Source of the DNA: Streptomyces sp. NBC_01571
GTDB taxonomy: Bacteria; Actinomycetota; Actinomycetes; Streptomycetales; Streptomycetaceae
DNA: 64,000 nucleotides
Direction of reading: 5' to 3'
Assembly (NCBI RefSeq): GCF_026339875.1
Contig: NZ_JAPEPZ010000002.1
Span: 372,001 to 436,000, forward strand
The notes beneath the pieces are model-generated. The model ran no database searches and was not told where the DNA came from. It worked only from the letters and a program-made list of their open reading frames with translations. This document shows, piece by piece, positions 26,117-35,042 of the stretch (within the stretch, counting starts at the first letter, position 1; every line of letters starts with the position of its first letter). The position numbers were made by a program, and so were the translations under genes.

Positions 26117-26568
26117 GAACGTATTCACCCTCTGTGGATTGGATATACGCCACCATCGGCCATCACCCCGGCATCGAGGTCCGAGGTGCGACCTTCTCGA
26201 ATGGCCGTGATCGGCCTTCCCGAAAAGGTGAGGACCAGGTGAGTGCGCTGTCGCTGAGGACCGGCGCCCGATTGGCCTGCTACCACGTCTCCCCCATAAG
26301 GGTCTGCTCGAGATACGGGAGCTCACAGCGCCGATACGACCTTGCGCACGCGCCGTCGGCCAGCCGATGACGGCGGGCAAATTGCCATCGCCATCACCTT
26401 CGCTGTCACGACATAACCACACGCGGCCCGGGGCATCGAAGCCAACACGCGGCCCGGCGGGGCTCAGGACCTGTCGACTGGCGTAACTTTCCGGACGCGC
26501 GTCCCGGCGACAGGGTCCTCGGCCGGGCGCGTTCCGCGCCTCACAGCCGTGGAGGCTCCCCGACAAGC
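26117..26568. other. gene-free stretch upstream of the Tat-protein gene
   Basis: About 450 bases with no supportable gene. The half next to 26116 is comparatively AT-rich and probably holds the promoter of the left-facing Tat-protein gene. The far end leads into the rpmJ terminator. Confidence 0.55.
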
Positions 26569-26608
26569 GGCCGGCCCGGTCCTCGCACCTGCGCGGACCG
26601 GGCCGGCC
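26569..26608 (-). terminator. terminator of the ribosomal protein cluster
   Basis: Perfect 14-base arms GGCCGGCCCGGTCC (26569-26582) and GGACCGGGCCGGCC (26595-26608) with a 12-base loop, lying 27 bases past the rpmJ stop on the minus strand. Confidence 0.75.
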
Positions 26609-26634
26609 GTCTCTCTCCACCCCCGGGTGCTTCG

Positions 26635-26757
26635 TCAGCCCTGGCGGGCCTTGAAACGCGGGTTCTTCTTGTTGACGACGAAGGTCACACCACGCCGGCG
26701 GACCACCTGGGCGCCGGGCTTCGACTTCATCGAGCGCAGGGAATTACGTACCTTCAC
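26635..26757 (-). CDS. rpmJ: ribosomal protein L36, zinc-independent paralogue
   Basis: 40 residues ([11 protein letters not shown]... ending [11 protein letters not shown]), full-length L36. The CxxC...C/H zinc ligands of the normal form are absent ([11 protein letters not shown] in their place), making this the C-minus paralogue. Such copies replace the zinc-binding protein in the 50S subunit when zinc is scarce. It starts with GTG at 26757 and ends the left-facing cluster rpmG-rpmE2-rpmJ. In Streptomyces these clusters are controlled by Zur. Confidence 0.92.
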   Translation of the reverse strand: MKVRNSLRSMKSKPGAQVVRRRGVTFVVNKKNPRFKARQG

Positions 26758-26795
26758 GGCTCTGCTCTCCTTCTGCTGGGCAAGGGGGGCCGCGG

Positions 26796-27056
26796 TCAGT
26801 GCCGCGGCGAGGTCGCGCGGCCGTAGCGGCGCTCGAAGCGCTCCACCCGACCGGCGGTGTCCACGACCCGCGAGTTCCCGGTGTGGAACGGATGGCTGGC
26901 CGACGAGATCTCGACATCGATCAGCGGGTAGGTGTTGCCGTCCTCCCACTCGATCGTCCTCGACGAGCGCGCCGTCGAACGCGTCAGAAACGCGACGTCC
27001 GCGGCCCGGTCACGGAAGACGACCGGCCTGGATTCGGGATGAATACGGGGCCTCAT
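26796..27056 (-). CDS. rpmE2: ribosomal protein L31 type B, zinc-independent
   Basis: 86 residues, the length of type B L31. Typical segments are [36 protein letters not shown], and a C-terminal VERFERRYG. No cysteine is present, so it cannot bind the structural zinc of type A L31. It stands between rpmG and rpmJ in a probable operon, with 38 bases to rpmJ and 47 to rpmG. It likely serves ribosomes made under zinc limitation. Confidence 0.93.
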   Translation of the reverse strand: MRPRIHPESRPVVFRDRAADVAFLTRSTARSSRTIEWEDGNTYPLIDVEISSASHPFHTGNSRVVDTAGRVERFERRYGRATSPRH

Positions 27057-27103
27057 GCGTGTTCCCTCCTTGCCACTGCCCACCCGGCCACGCCGGGGTC
27101 GAT

Positions 27104-27268
27104 TCAGCGTTCCTCCCGGAACGGAACGTGCTCACCCGCCACCCGGTCGTACTTCCGCAGGACGAGGCGGTCGGGGTCGCTGAGACGGTTCTTGCGCGTC
27201 ACGTAGGTGACGCCGGTCCCGGCCGTCGACCTCAGCGTGACGACGGGACGCGCACTGCTGCGTGCCAT
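27104..27268 (-). CDS. rpmG: ribosomal protein L33, zinc-independent
   Basis: 54 residues with the L33 pattern [21 protein letters not shown]. The paired cysteines of the zinc form are missing (the C-terminus reads [16 protein letters not shown]). First gene of the C-minus ribosomal cluster; GGAGGAC precedes the ATG. I looked for a Streptomyces Zur box ([19 protein letters not shown]) in the 120 bases upstream and saw none that convinces, so the zinc control expected for this operon is not proven from sequence. Confidence 0.93.
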   Translation of the reverse strand: MARSSARPVVTLRSTAGTGVTYVTRKNRLSDPDRLVLRKYDRVAGEHVPFREER

Positions 27269-27390
27269 GAAGTCCTCCTTCCGCCCGCACCGCGAGGATC
27301 TTGACTCGCGCATGCCAGCTACGAGTGGTGTAACAGCGACCCCCCTCATCGCATTCCCGCCGTGACGGGCGCACCTGGAGCCGGTCCCGG

Positions 27391-28722
27391 TCAGGCGAAA
27401 CGGGCGCTGGGAACCGGGCCCGTCGAGGTCAGCCGGGCCCGGTCGCCCCGGAGCCAGGAGCCGTGGACCGCCGCGACGAAGTCGGTGAAGGCTCCGAGCG
27501 GGTCCGCGGGTGTTTCGCCGTCGCCCTCCGCCGGCGACGGATCGGCTCCCACGATCTCCGCGGCGATCAGTTCCACCGGCCGGTCGTCGGCCGGCCCGCG
27601 CTCCACGTCTCCGTCGTCCCCTTGGCGCAGCTGCCCGCTCCAGGGAGCCACGACCGACTGGTGCAGCAGCGTGACACTGTCGGCGGTGATCACCGGGACG
27701 TCGGTCCAGTTGCTCGCGTGTTCGTGCAGCACCTGTCCCGGCGCGCGGTCGAAGAGCTGCCCCAGGATCTCGGGGCCCCCGTCGGCCTCGGCCAGCCCGT
27801 TCAGGTCGTACGCGACCACCACGGTGTCCTCCCGGCCGGGGGCGAAGGGCTCCGTGGAAAGGCCCAGCACCTCGGCGGCGGCCAGGCCGAGGATCCGGCT
27901 GTCGCGGTCGGGCAGGAGCGACACCGACCGGGGGCGCAGCTCGGCGGCGTCCAGCAGCGCCCGCAGCCGCCGCAGGCCCTCCAGGCACTGGCCGTAGGAG
28001 TCCTGCAGCCACGCGTACCGGCCGGTCATCCCGGCGCCGAAGCCGAACGGCGAGAGCGTGCCGAGGACCGTGCCGCCCATCACGAACTGCCATCCGCGCA
28101 GATCGGTCAGGTCGAGCGGGCTCACGGGCTCCGCGCTCGCGGCCCGCTCCAGCATCCGGCCCTGCCGGTCACGCGTGGGCACCCACTGCGGGTCCGTCGG
28201 GTCCGGGAGCAGCGCGTGCTGACGCCTCGCCAGCGGGAGGTCACCCGCCATGATCGCGTTGTAGACGAGAAGGTAGCGGTCCGGCCAGTGCGCGAAGGCG
28301 TTCTCGTGTCGTGTCAGCACCTCCACGGCCTCGCCGTGCCGGCCCTCGCGTTCGTAAGCGGACACGAGCTCACGCATCACCATCAGCGCGCCCGGGTTCC
28401 CGAGCAGCGCCGCACGCAGGGCGGGTATCGCGAGGGCGGAGAGCCCGCGTTCGACGCAGGCGTACCCGAAGTCGTAGAGCGCCTGTCCCTTCCCGGGATC
28501 GGCGGCAAGCGCCGCGGCGGCCTTCCGGAGGTCGTCGAAGCCGGCCATTCCCGCGGCCCGGCCGACCACGAGGGCCGTCTCCGCGAGGGGCAGGGTCTCC
28601 GCGCCCGGCTTCACCAGCCGCAGGGCGCCGGGTATGTCTCCGGCGTCCAGGCACTCCCAGGCCTTCAACAGGTCGGCGGACTTCGGACGGCGGTTCTTGC
28701 GAGAAAACATGCGGGAGATCAT
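27391..28722 (-). CDS. hypothetical protein with TPR-like N-terminal helices
   Basis: 443 residues, unrecognised. The N-terminal half (20-170) is helical with TPR-like segments ([60 protein letters not shown]). The C-terminal half, from about 195, is a mixed domain with [16 protein letters not shown] and [20 protein letters not shown]. There is no signal peptide or membrane helix, so it is probably cytosolic. ATG 28710 (MFSRKNRRP) is an alternative start. It stands alone; no partner is evident. Confidence 0.7.
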   Translation of the reverse strand: MISRMFSRKNRRPKSADLLKAWECLDAGDIPGALRLVKPGAETLPLAETALVVGRAAGMAGFDDLRKAAAALAADPGKGQALYDFGYACVERGLSALAIPALRAALLGNPGALMVMRELVSAYEREGRHGEAVEVLTRHENAFAHWPDRYLLVYNAIMAGDLPLARRQHALLPDPTDPQWVPTRDRQGRMLERAASAEPVSPLDLTDLRGWQFVMGGTVLGTLSPFGFGAGMTGRYAWLQDSYGQCLEGLRRLRALLDAAELRPRSVSLLPDRDSRILGLAAAEVLGLSTEPFAPGREDTVVVAYDLNGLAEADGGPEILGQLFDRAPGQVLHEHASNWTDVPVITADSVTLLHQSVVAPWSGQLRQGDDGDVERGPADDRPVELIAAEIVGADPSPAEGDGETPADPLGAFTDFVAAVHGSWLRGDRARLTSTGPVPSARFA

Positions 28723-28820
28723 CTCCGGGCAGGCCGGCTGCTCTCAACACCTTTGTTCCGACACCCTTGGGCCGCAGGGTTCCGGGACGCCCGGTGCGGC
28801 GGTCATCGGGGCCCTGCCTC

Positions 28821-29006
28821 GCGGACCTGTTCACCCTGCGCCGTGTGGCGGCCCCGGCCTTCGGTCCCTTCATGAGTGTCAACCCCGTTCTCGCCGGACT
28901 GGTCGGGTGGCTCGTACTCGGCCAGGGGCTGGGGTGTCCGGAGTGGGCCGGCATCGGGGCCGTCGTCGCCGCCAACGCGCTCAGCGTCCTCGTGTCGCGG
29001 GGCTGA
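28821..29006 (+). pseudogene. C-terminal remnant of an EamA-family transporter
   Basis: In one frame the DNA encodes LFTLRRVAAPAFGPFM, then NPVLAGLVGWLVLGQGLG and a last helix ending ANALSVLVSRG, the final two helices of an EamA (drug/metabolite) transporter. No start or upstream domain exists; the preceding 100 bases belong to the left-facing gene's upstream region. It is a decayed fragment in the 599-base gap 28723-29321, where I see nothing else. Confidence 0.7.
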
Positions 29007-29321
29007 CCGGGGGCGGCCGTCTCCACGGCAGCCCCCTCGGGCGGGCGTGCGGCGTGCGTCGGTTCGCGGCGGTACACCGCACCGTCACCGCCCTCCCGTG
29101 AGGCCGTGACAGTCGCCCGCCTGGGGCTCGCGGCCGTCCTCCGCGAACCCTCCGGATGACATCCGAGCGGACCGACGGTAAACGCCAGACCGCGCCACCC
29201 CTTCCAAAGAATAGAAATATCTACCAGCATGAACACGCCGGGTCGACGCCCGGGTGCGGGCCCGCATCCGAACGTCCCTCCGCACCTGCTCGAACAGCCT
29301 GTGAGGACACGGGAGTTGGTC

Positions 29322-29789
29322 ATGCCGGATGCAGCGTGGAGACAAGCTGTCGAGTGGCTCGCGGCGGCGGCCTCGGACCCGCGTGCCTGCAAGCGGCAGT
29401 GGGATCAGGAGCCCGGGACCGCGCTGATGGAGGCCGGCCGTTTCTGGGACGTCCTCAGCGTTCCCGAGCAACTCGGCCTGCTCGCCCTGGACATCCTGTG
29501 GCAGGACCCCCTGCACGCGCCGGGCCCGACCCTGGTGGACACCGCGGTCCGCCGCGTGGGCTTCTTCCTGGCGCCGGACCCCGAAAGCCGCTGGGTCGGA
29601 TCCGGTATCCGTTACGCCGGCAAGGGATCGTGGGTCGCCGTCCCCCCGCCCTATCGCTCCGCACGGTTCCTGGAGTGGCTCATCCCGCCGGACGGAACCG
29701 GTGAGCTTCATTCCGCCGCGTCCCTGGAACTGGCCCTGCAGCAGGCCAACGGAACCCTCGCCGTTCTGGCACCCTCGCAGGAGTGCTGA
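29322..29789 (+). CDS. hypothetical protein
   Basis: 155 residues from ATG 29322 (MPDAAWRQAVEWL), or 186 from ATG 29229. The 29322 start is preferred for GGGAG upstream. It is cytosolic by composition. Helical N-terminus, then DTAVRRVGFFLAPDPES and a conserved-looking GIRYAGKGSWVAVPPP before FLEWLIPP. The GSWVAVPP pattern resembles the edge of bifunctional primase/polymerase-like domains found in small Streptomyces proteins, but no catalytic aspartates are seen, so no function is assigned. It stands 22 bases from a convergent hypothetical gene. Confidence 0.65.
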   Translation: MPDAAWRQAVEWLAAAASDPRACKRQWDQEPGTALMEAGRFWDVLSVPEQLGLLALDILWQDPLHAPGPTLVDTAVRRVGFFLAPDPESRWVGSGIRYAGKGSWVAVPPPYRSARFLEWLIPPDGTGELHSAASLELALQQANGTLAVLAPSQEC

Positions 29790-29811
29790 GACACCGGCGG
29801 AACAGCGGGGG

Positions 29812-30180
29812 TCAGCCGCCCGGGAGGCCGCGCGGTACGGGGACGGCGGGCACCTGTTCGCCCTCTTCCAGCTCCTTCACCGGGGCCTGCTCCGTCGGGG
29901 TGCTCGGCGGCTGGGGCGGCGGTCCCACCGGCCGACGGTCCGCCCGGGAGCCGGCCGGCCGCAGTTCGCTCTCCAACGGCTTGGGGGCGGAGAAGGAGGC
30001 CCACAGCACCTCGAAGACCTCGCGGCGCTCCGGGACCGTTCGGCCCTTCGCCCGCCATTCCGCGACCAGTTGGGCGTAGATCGGCGGGTGCGCCTGGTGG
30101 CCGGCCGCCGGCTCGGCCTGGGGCCGGCCCGCGAAGTCCTCCTCCGGACGGCGTCGGCGGGCCGTATGTGTGCTGTCCAT
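29812..30180 (-). CDS. hypothetical protein
   Basis: 122 residues, unrecognised. Basic N-terminus (MDSTHTARRRRPEEDF), a short conserved-looking helical core (PPIYAQLVAEWRAKGRTVP, then EVFEVLWASFS) and a disordered Pro/Glu-rich tail. The core pattern with IYAQLVAEW resembles small Streptomyces proteins of unknown role. No signal or membrane segment. Confidence 0.55.
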   Translation of the reverse strand: MDSTHTARRRRPEEDFAGRPQAEPAAGHQAHPPIYAQLVAEWRAKGRTVPERREVFEVLWASFSAPKPLESELRPAGSRADRRPVGPPPQPPSTPTEQAPVKELEEGEQVPAVPVPRGLPGG

Positions 30181-30582
30181 GACGGAGCAACGGCTGCGCG
30201 TGCGCCGGTGGTACGCGCCCGTGCGGCCGCTCACCGGGTCGGGTGAGGGCGCCGCCCGTTCGGAGTCATGCCCCGGTAGCACAGTAGGACAACCGTCTTC
30301 CCGCATCGCCGGGGCGCGGTCCCGACGGCCGAGACACCGTCCACCCCCGCCGCCCCGCCGGAACGGCGTCCGTACCGGCGGGACGCTACGTGACCGGCGG
30401 GGTGGTGCGTGCGCCGCCCCATCGGTGGGACTCGGCCGTAGTGCCCCCGGTCCCACCGGTACGGCTCCGCCGTACAGACCGCGTCGTATCGGTAAGACCC
30501 GGCCGTACAGCCCGGTCCCACCGACACGACCCCGCCGTACGACCCGGCGGCCCTACAGCCCCGGTCCCGTCGTCCGTCCGCC
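30181..30582. other. gene-free stretch with degenerate repeats
   Basis: 402 bases between two left-facing genes. From about 30400 it holds loosely repeated CGGTCCCACCGG and CCGTACAG(C/A)CC(G/C) blocks, several of them partly palindromic. No gene or clear terminator is supported. Confidence 0.6.
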
Positions 30583-32031
30583 TCAGTTCCGGGCGCCGGA
30601 CACCACGGCCTCCGCCTCCGTGCTCGGCAGGTCGGCGACGGCGCGGGCGCCGGGCATACGGCCCGTCCGCCGGGCCGGCACGAGGAGGGCGGCCAGCGCG
30701 GCGCCGAGGCAGAGCAGCGCGAGCAGGCTGAACCCGTGGGTGTAGCCGGAACCGTAGGGCAGGCCCGAGGGCTGGAGACGGCCGGTCACCAGGACGCTGG
30801 TCACGGCCGCGCCGATCGATCCGCCGATGGTACGGATGTTGGCGTTCATACCGGTCGCGGCGCCGGTCTGCTCGGCCGGGACGCTGCCGACGATCAGGTT
30901 GGCCATCGAGGCGAAGGCCAGTCCGATGCCGAGGCCGAAGACACCCGCGGCGAAGGCCACCTGCCACTGCTGATCGTGCCACGCGGCGAGGAAGCCGCAG
31001 GCCACGGCGCCGAGTGCGGCACCGGTCGTGAGCAGTCGCTTGGCGCCCAGCACCGGCTCCAGCCGGCCGCTCAGCACGCCCGAGCAGAACATCGCGATCA
31101 GCATCGGCAGCATGAGCAGTCCGGCCCCGGTGACGCTGGCCCCGAAGCCGTAGCCCGCGGAGCGGGGGGTCTGCACGAAGCCGGGGAGGAAGGACCAGAT
31201 CGCGTACATGCCGGCGCCGAACAGGAGGGCGGCGGCGTTGGTGGTCCACACCGCGGGCAGCCGCATGACGTTCAGGTCGATGAGCGGGCTGCTGGAGCGG
31301 GCCTCGGCGTACAGCCACAGGGCGAAGAGCACCGCGGCGGCGACGAACAGGCCGATCACCCGGTCCGATCCCCAGCCCCAGTGGGTCGCCTGGCTCAGCG
31401 GCAGCAGCAGGGCCACCAGCCAGCCCGAGAGCAGTACGGCGCCGAGCCAGCTGACGCGCCCCTCGGCACGCTTCGGGGACTCGGGAACACAGCGCAGCGC
31501 GATCATCGTGGTCACCGCGACCACGCCGACCGGCAGCCAGAACAGCCATTTGTAGTCGAGGGCCGACACGATGGGGCCGGCCGCCACCAGGCCGACGCCG
31601 CCGCCCGCCGCGATCACGGCGGACAGGTTGCTGATGCTCGGGCCGACCTCGACCGCGGCGAACTCGTCCCGGATGATGCCGAAGGACAGCGGGAACAGCG
31701 CCCCGCCTATGCCCTGGACGACCCGGGCGACGATCAGTACGCCGATGGTGGGCGCGAGTGCGGCGAGCAGACAGCCGAGTGTCACGGTCACGAGGACGGC
31801 GACGAGGGTGCGCTTCTTGCCGACGAGGTCCCCGACCCGGCCGAGGATCGGGGTGAAGACCGACGCGGACAGCAGGTACGCCGTCATCACCCAGGTCACG
31901 GTGGACTGCGAGGTGTGCATGGCGTGCTGGACGGTCGGCAGGGCCGGCGCGATCAGCGACTGGAGCATGGAGAACACCCCCGCGCCGGTCGCGAGGACCG
32001 CGAAGGTGAGGCGGGTGGACTTCCTGGGCAT
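30583..32031 (-). CDS. MFS drug exporter (EmrB/QacA family)
   Basis: 482 residues with about 14 transmembrane helices. The motif between helices 2 and 3 reads GRVGDLVGKKRTL, and motif C-like glycines occur in helix 5, typical of proton-driven DHA2 drug exporters. It should sit in the cytoplasmic membrane and export a toxic or antibiotic-like compound. It is divergent from a TetR regulator, with two large perfect palindromes between them, so drug-responsive repression is likely. Substrate unknown. Confidence 0.88.
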   Translation of the reverse strand: MPRKSTRLTFAVLATGAGVFSMLQSLIAPALPTVQHAMHTSQSTVTWVMTAYLLSASVFTPILGRVGDLVGKKRTLVAVLVTVTLGCLLAALAPTIGVLIVARVVQGIGGALFPLSFGIIRDEFAAVEVGPSISNLSAVIAAGGGVGLVAAGPIVSALDYKWLFWLPVGVVAVTTMIALRCVPESPKRAEGRVSWLGAVLLSGWLVALLLPLSQATHWGWGSDRVIGLFVAAAVLFALWLYAEARSSSPLIDLNVMRLPAVWTTNAAALLFGAGMYAIWSFLPGFVQTPRSAGYGFGASVTGAGLLMLPMLIAMFCSGVLSGRLEPVLGAKRLLTTGAALGAVACGFLAAWHDQQWQVAFAAGVFGLGIGLAFASMANLIVGSVPAEQTGAATGMNANIRTIGGSIGAAVTSVLVTGRLQPSGLPYGSGYTHGFSLLALLCLGAALAALLVPARRTGRMPGARAVADLPSTEAEAVVSGARN

Positions 32032-32215
32032 GGAAAAGCCTCTCGGAACAGGATGCGGCCGGGGTCATCCGGCCGTGGTCGTACGACAGGGCGGGCCGAC
32101 GGGCGGCCGTGAGCGTGGGGCGACCGCAAGGAGCGGTCGCCGGGGCCAGGGGAGGACGGGCGGCGCGGGCGGCACAGGGCCCGCTGCCCGTCAGCAGGAG
32201 GGGGCACGGGCACGT

Positions 32216-32245
32216 CGTCGTTGCGTGCGGCCGCACGCAACGACG
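32216..32245. promoter_or_regulatory. 30-base perfect palindrome
   Basis: A perfect palindrome without spacer whose central 20 bases are TTGCGTGCGGCCGCACGCAA, flanked by CGTCG and CGACG. It lies in the divergent MFS/TetR intergenic region, 185 bases upstream of the MFS start. It could be an operator for a dimer pair or a cruciform. Confidence 0.7.
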
Positions 32246-32267
32246 GGAACGTAGCCCCGACTGCTAA

Positions 32268-32287
32268 AGTGGAGGTATACCTCCACT
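32268..32287. promoter_or_regulatory. 20-base perfect palindrome, TetR operator candidate
   Basis: AGTGGAGGTATACCTCCACT, a perfect inverted repeat 50 bases before the TetR start. Length and symmetry fit a TetR-family operator; binding here could control both divergent genes. Confidence 0.7.
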
Positions 32288-32337
32288 GTACCGGAGGCTC
32301 ACCTCCGGTTCAACCTCTTCGCTGCCGGGAGGCACTC

Positions 32338-32916
32338 GTGACGGCCCAGCCGCTCTCCATCAGCGGGATCGTGGCGTCCCAGCGTCCGCACCGGAAGGAC
32401 GCCGCACGCAACTACGACGCCCTGCTGGCCGCCGCGCGTGAGGCGTTCACGGAGAACGGCGCGGAGGCGTCCCTGGAGGACATCGCCCGTCGTGCGGGCG
32501 TCGGGATCGGCACGCTCTACCGGAACTTCCCCACCCGCCGCCACCTCTTCGAGAGCGTCTACGCGGACGAGGTGGACGCCCTGTGCCGGGTGGCGCAGGA
32601 CGTCGCCGCCCAGGAACCCTGGGCGGCGCTGACCTCGTGGCTGCGCCGGTTCGTGGACTACACCGTGACCAAACGGGCCATCCGTGAGGCTCTCAACAAC
32701 GAGTCGGAGATCTTCCTGGCCTGCCGGGACTCGATGTACCAGGCGGGCGGACCGCTGTTCGAGCGAGCCCAGAAGGCTGGCGAGGCCCGCACGGACATGG
32801 ACTTCGACGACCTCCTGCGCATGGTCGCCGGGATCACCTCGACGAACTTCCTCGACGACGCCCAGCGCGACCGCGTCCTCACCGTCGCCCTCGACGGCGT
32901 CCGCGCCCCGCACTGA
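32338..32916 (+). CDS. TetR-family regulator of the MFS exporter
   Basis: 192 residues: N-terminal TetR HTH (ASLEDIARRAGVGIGTLYRNFPTRRHLFE, about 40-70) and a C-terminal ligand domain starting about 85 with a motif seen in the TetR_C_33/SbtR-like group. GTG start at 32338 with GGGAGG eight bases before. Divergent from the exporter and next to two perfect palindromes, so it most likely represses both genes and is released by the exported compound. Confidence 0.88.
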   Translation: MTAQPLSISGIVASQRPHRKDAARNYDALLAAAREAFTENGAEASLEDIARRAGVGIGTLYRNFPTRRHLFESVYADEVDALCRVAQDVAAQEPWAALTSWLRRFVDYTVTKRAIREALNNESEIFLACRDSMYQAGGPLFERAQKAGEARTDMDFDDLLRMVAGITSTNFLDDAQRDRVLTVALDGVRAPH

Positions 32917-33110
32917 CGCGGACGACAGGTCCGTTCACCCGGCCCCGCGCCCGGCCCGCACCCGGCTGCTGAACCTCTACGGCCCCAGCGGCGACGCGGC
33001 CTCCGCCGAGGACCGCCGCCGTCTCCTTCACCGCGACGGACAAGGCACCGCCCGCCACGCTCCCTCCTACCCTCCAGTAATATCTCGCGGAAGCCCCAGG
33101 AGGAGGAACC

Positions 33111-33491
33111 GTGCCACGGTCGGAACGCTCAGCCCTGTTGCTCGCCGGTCTGCTGGCGACCGCGGGGGTCGGTCACTTCGTGACGCCCAAGCAGTTCGAC
33201 GCGACCATTCCCCGCGCTCTGCCGGGATCACCCCGCACCTGGACGTATGTGAGCGGGGCCGCCGAACTGGCCCTGGCCGCCGGGGTGGCGCTGCCCCGTA
33301 CACGACGTACCGCCGCGCTCGCCACGGCCGCGTTCTTCGTCGGGGTGTTCCCCGCCAATGTGCAGATGGCCGTGGACTGGCGTCACCGTCCCGCGCCGCT
33401 CAAGGCCGCGGCCCTCGCCCGGCTTCCGTTGCAGGTACCGCTGGTGCTGTGGGCACGCGGCGTCGCCAGGAGTGGGGAGGGCCGGTCATGA
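33111..33491 (+). CDS. DoxX-like membrane protein
   Basis: 126 residues with four predicted membrane helices, of the short DoxX-like type (GVGHFVTPKQFDATIPRALP near the start, then a helix-rich body ending WARGVARSGEGRS). Some DoxX proteins act in thiosulfate or thiol-redox chemistry; the role here is unproven. GGAGGAGGA precedes the GTG start. It overlaps the next gene, a peroxiredoxin, in an ATGA, so the two are co-expressed, which supports a redox role. Confidence 0.82.
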   Translation: MPRSERSALLLAGLLATAGVGHFVTPKQFDATIPRALPGSPRTWTYVSGAAELALAAGVALPRTRRTAALATAAFFVGVFPANVQMAVDWRHRPAPLKAAALARLPLQVPLVLWARGVARSGEGRS

Positions 33492-33955
33492 CCCGTGCGG
33501 TCGAAGTGGGCGACAAGGTGGAGGACTTCGTCCTCCCGGACGAGACGGGCACGGGCCGGCGCTTGTCCGAACTCCTCGGCGAGGGACCGGTGGTGGTGTT
33601 CTTCTATCCCGCCGCCCTCACGGCGGGCTGCACCGCCGAGGCATGCCACTTCCGCGACCTGGCCGCCGAGTTCGCCGCCGCCGGCGCGCGGCCGGTGGGC
33701 ATCAGCGGTGACACCGTCGACCGGCAGCAGGAGTTCGCCGGGCGCAACGGTCTGGGCTTCCCGCTGCTGTCCGATGTGGACGGGACGGTCCGCGAACAGT
33801 TCGGCGTCAAGCGCGGCTTCTCGCTGGCCCCCACCAAGCGAGTCACCTTCGTCATCGGCCGGGACCGCACCGTCCTGGAGGTCGTCCGCAGCGAGCTGCG
33901 CATGAGCGCCCACGCCGACCGGGCCCTCGCCGCGCTGCGCGCCGACAAGGGCTGA
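33488..33955 (+). CDS. peroxiredoxin (Bcp/PrxQ type)
   Basis: 155 residues with a thioredoxin fold and the peroxidatic site YPAALTAGCTAEAC, in which the first Cys is peroxidatic and a second lies five residues on, as in PrxQ enzymes. It reduces hydrogen peroxide or organic peroxides in the cytosol using thioredoxin. Translationally coupled to the DoxX-like gene upstream. Confidence 0.88.
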   Translation: MTRAVEVGDKVEDFVLPDETGTGRRLSELLGEGPVVVFFYPAALTAGCTAEACHFRDLAAEFAAAGARPVGISGDTVDRQQEFAGRNGLGFPLLSDVDGTVREQFGVKRGFSLAPTKRVTFVIGRDRTVLEVVRSELRMSAHADRALAALRADKG

Positions 33956-34011
33956 GCCGCGCGCGGGCGCCCCGCTTCAGGGGCCGTTCGCGCCGGCCCG
34001 TCCGGATGGGG

Positions 34012-34404
34012 TCAGCACCGGGCCGAGGCAGGCAGGCCCGCGTGGTCGTCTCCCTGGAGGAACACGACGTTGACGAACCCGGGACCGACGTCCTGGTCGC
34101 CCAGGAGGTGGATCCAGACGCCGCTCGACTGCCCGTTGCCGGCCACGACGTCGCTGATGAGCCAGCAGTCGGCGCGGTACGACTGGCCGACTCGCAGCGA
34201 GCCCCGGCGCGGGTACGAGAGACTGGGACCGGCGTAGACGTACGTGGTCGTCCGGGCTGTGACCGTGTACGTGTCGGAGGCAGTGGTCCTGTTGGCCCCG
34301 GCCCGCACCGCCGGGGCGGCCGAGGCGGCCGGGGCGGTCAGCAGTCCGAGGACGAGAGCGGCACCGGCGACGGCGGCGCGGGTCGTGAGTCGACTGGTCG
34401 GCAT
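34012..34404 (-). CDS. small secreted SH3-like protein
   Basis: 130 residues: Sec signal peptide (1 to about 29, ending PAASA) and a beta-rich domain with TTTYVYAGPSLSYPRRGSLRVGQ, a bacterial SH3-like start. Its two cysteines are C79-like (RADCWL) and the very last residue. It is a paralogue of the next gene, with the same ending (LPAS-A-x-C) and the same central Cys spacing. Encoded 14 bases after that gene, so it is probably the second of a two-gene operon. Role unknown; secreted during growth is likely. Confidence 0.75.
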   Translation of the reverse strand: MPTSRLTTRAAVAGAALVLGLLTAPAASAAPAVRAGANRTTASDTYTVTARTTTYVYAGPSLSYPRRGSLRVGQSYRADCWLISDVVAGNGQSSGVWIHLLGDQDVGPGFVNVVFLQGDDHAGLPASARC

Positions 34405-34418
34405 GCGGGTCTCCCGGC

Positions 34419-34763
34419 TCAGCACTCGGCGGAGGCGGGCAGGTTGGCGTACTGGTCGCCCTTGAAGTAGACCGCGCTGCTGTAGCCGTCGGCGAACCCG
34501 ATCCAGATGTCGTTCGTGTACCCGTGGTCCGTGACGGTCTGGCCGTGCGTCCAGCAGTACGCCTGGTAGGACCGGCCCGCCGTCAGGGTGGCCAGATAGG
34601 CGCTGTCCTTGGTCGGCAGCTGGCGGACGTTGACGTTCTCGTACGGTACGACGGTGTACGACTGCTCGGCGGGCGCGGCCTGCGCGGCGGCGGCCAGGCC
34701 CGCCGGGGCGAGGAAGGCGAGTGTCGCGGCGCAGGTGGCGACGGCGGCCGGGATACGGCGCAT
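34419..34763 (-). CDS. small secreted SH3-like protein (paralogue)
   Basis: 114 residues: signal peptide (1 to about 30, ending AAQA) and a short SH3-like domain (NVNVRQLPTKDSAYLATLTAGRSYQAYCW) ending ANLPASAEC. It shares the terminal Cys and the internal Cys with its neighbour, which predicts one disulfide joining the end of the chain to its middle. The 5' end faces the giant CIS-region protein gene across 279 bases, so the two transcription units are divergent. Confidence 0.75.
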   Translation of the reverse strand: MRRIPAAVATCAATLAFLAPAGLAAAAQAAPAEQSYTVVPYENVNVRQLPTKDSAYLATLTAGRSYQAYCWTHGQTVTDHGYTNDIWIGFADGYSSAVYFKGDQYANLPASAEC

Positions 34764-35042
34764 GAGAGGTTCCCCCTGTGGGTGGTGGTTCGTTGTCGAA
34801 CACCGCCACAGTGGGCGCCGCGGCCATCGGGCGGCAACGGCTTTCCACCCTGGTCGAAGTGACCGCGCGGACACCGGACATGGAGCCCGGGTGTACTGCC
34901 GTCGACCCCTCGGTGGTCGGCGGACGTCCATCCTGTCGGTGTCCGTGATCTTGCTCCCTGGGCGGCCGCCGCAGTGGTTACGCTCCCGAGCGGATGGATT
35001 CGATGGGGCTGGGTTGCCACCCCGCGACGGGGACGGCTCACC
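34764..35042. promoter_or_regulatory. divergent intergenic region before the giant gene
   Basis: 279 bases between the left-facing secreted-protein pair and the right-facing giant gene; promoters for both must lie here, but no strong -35/-10 pair or palindrome was recognised. Confidence 0.4.
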
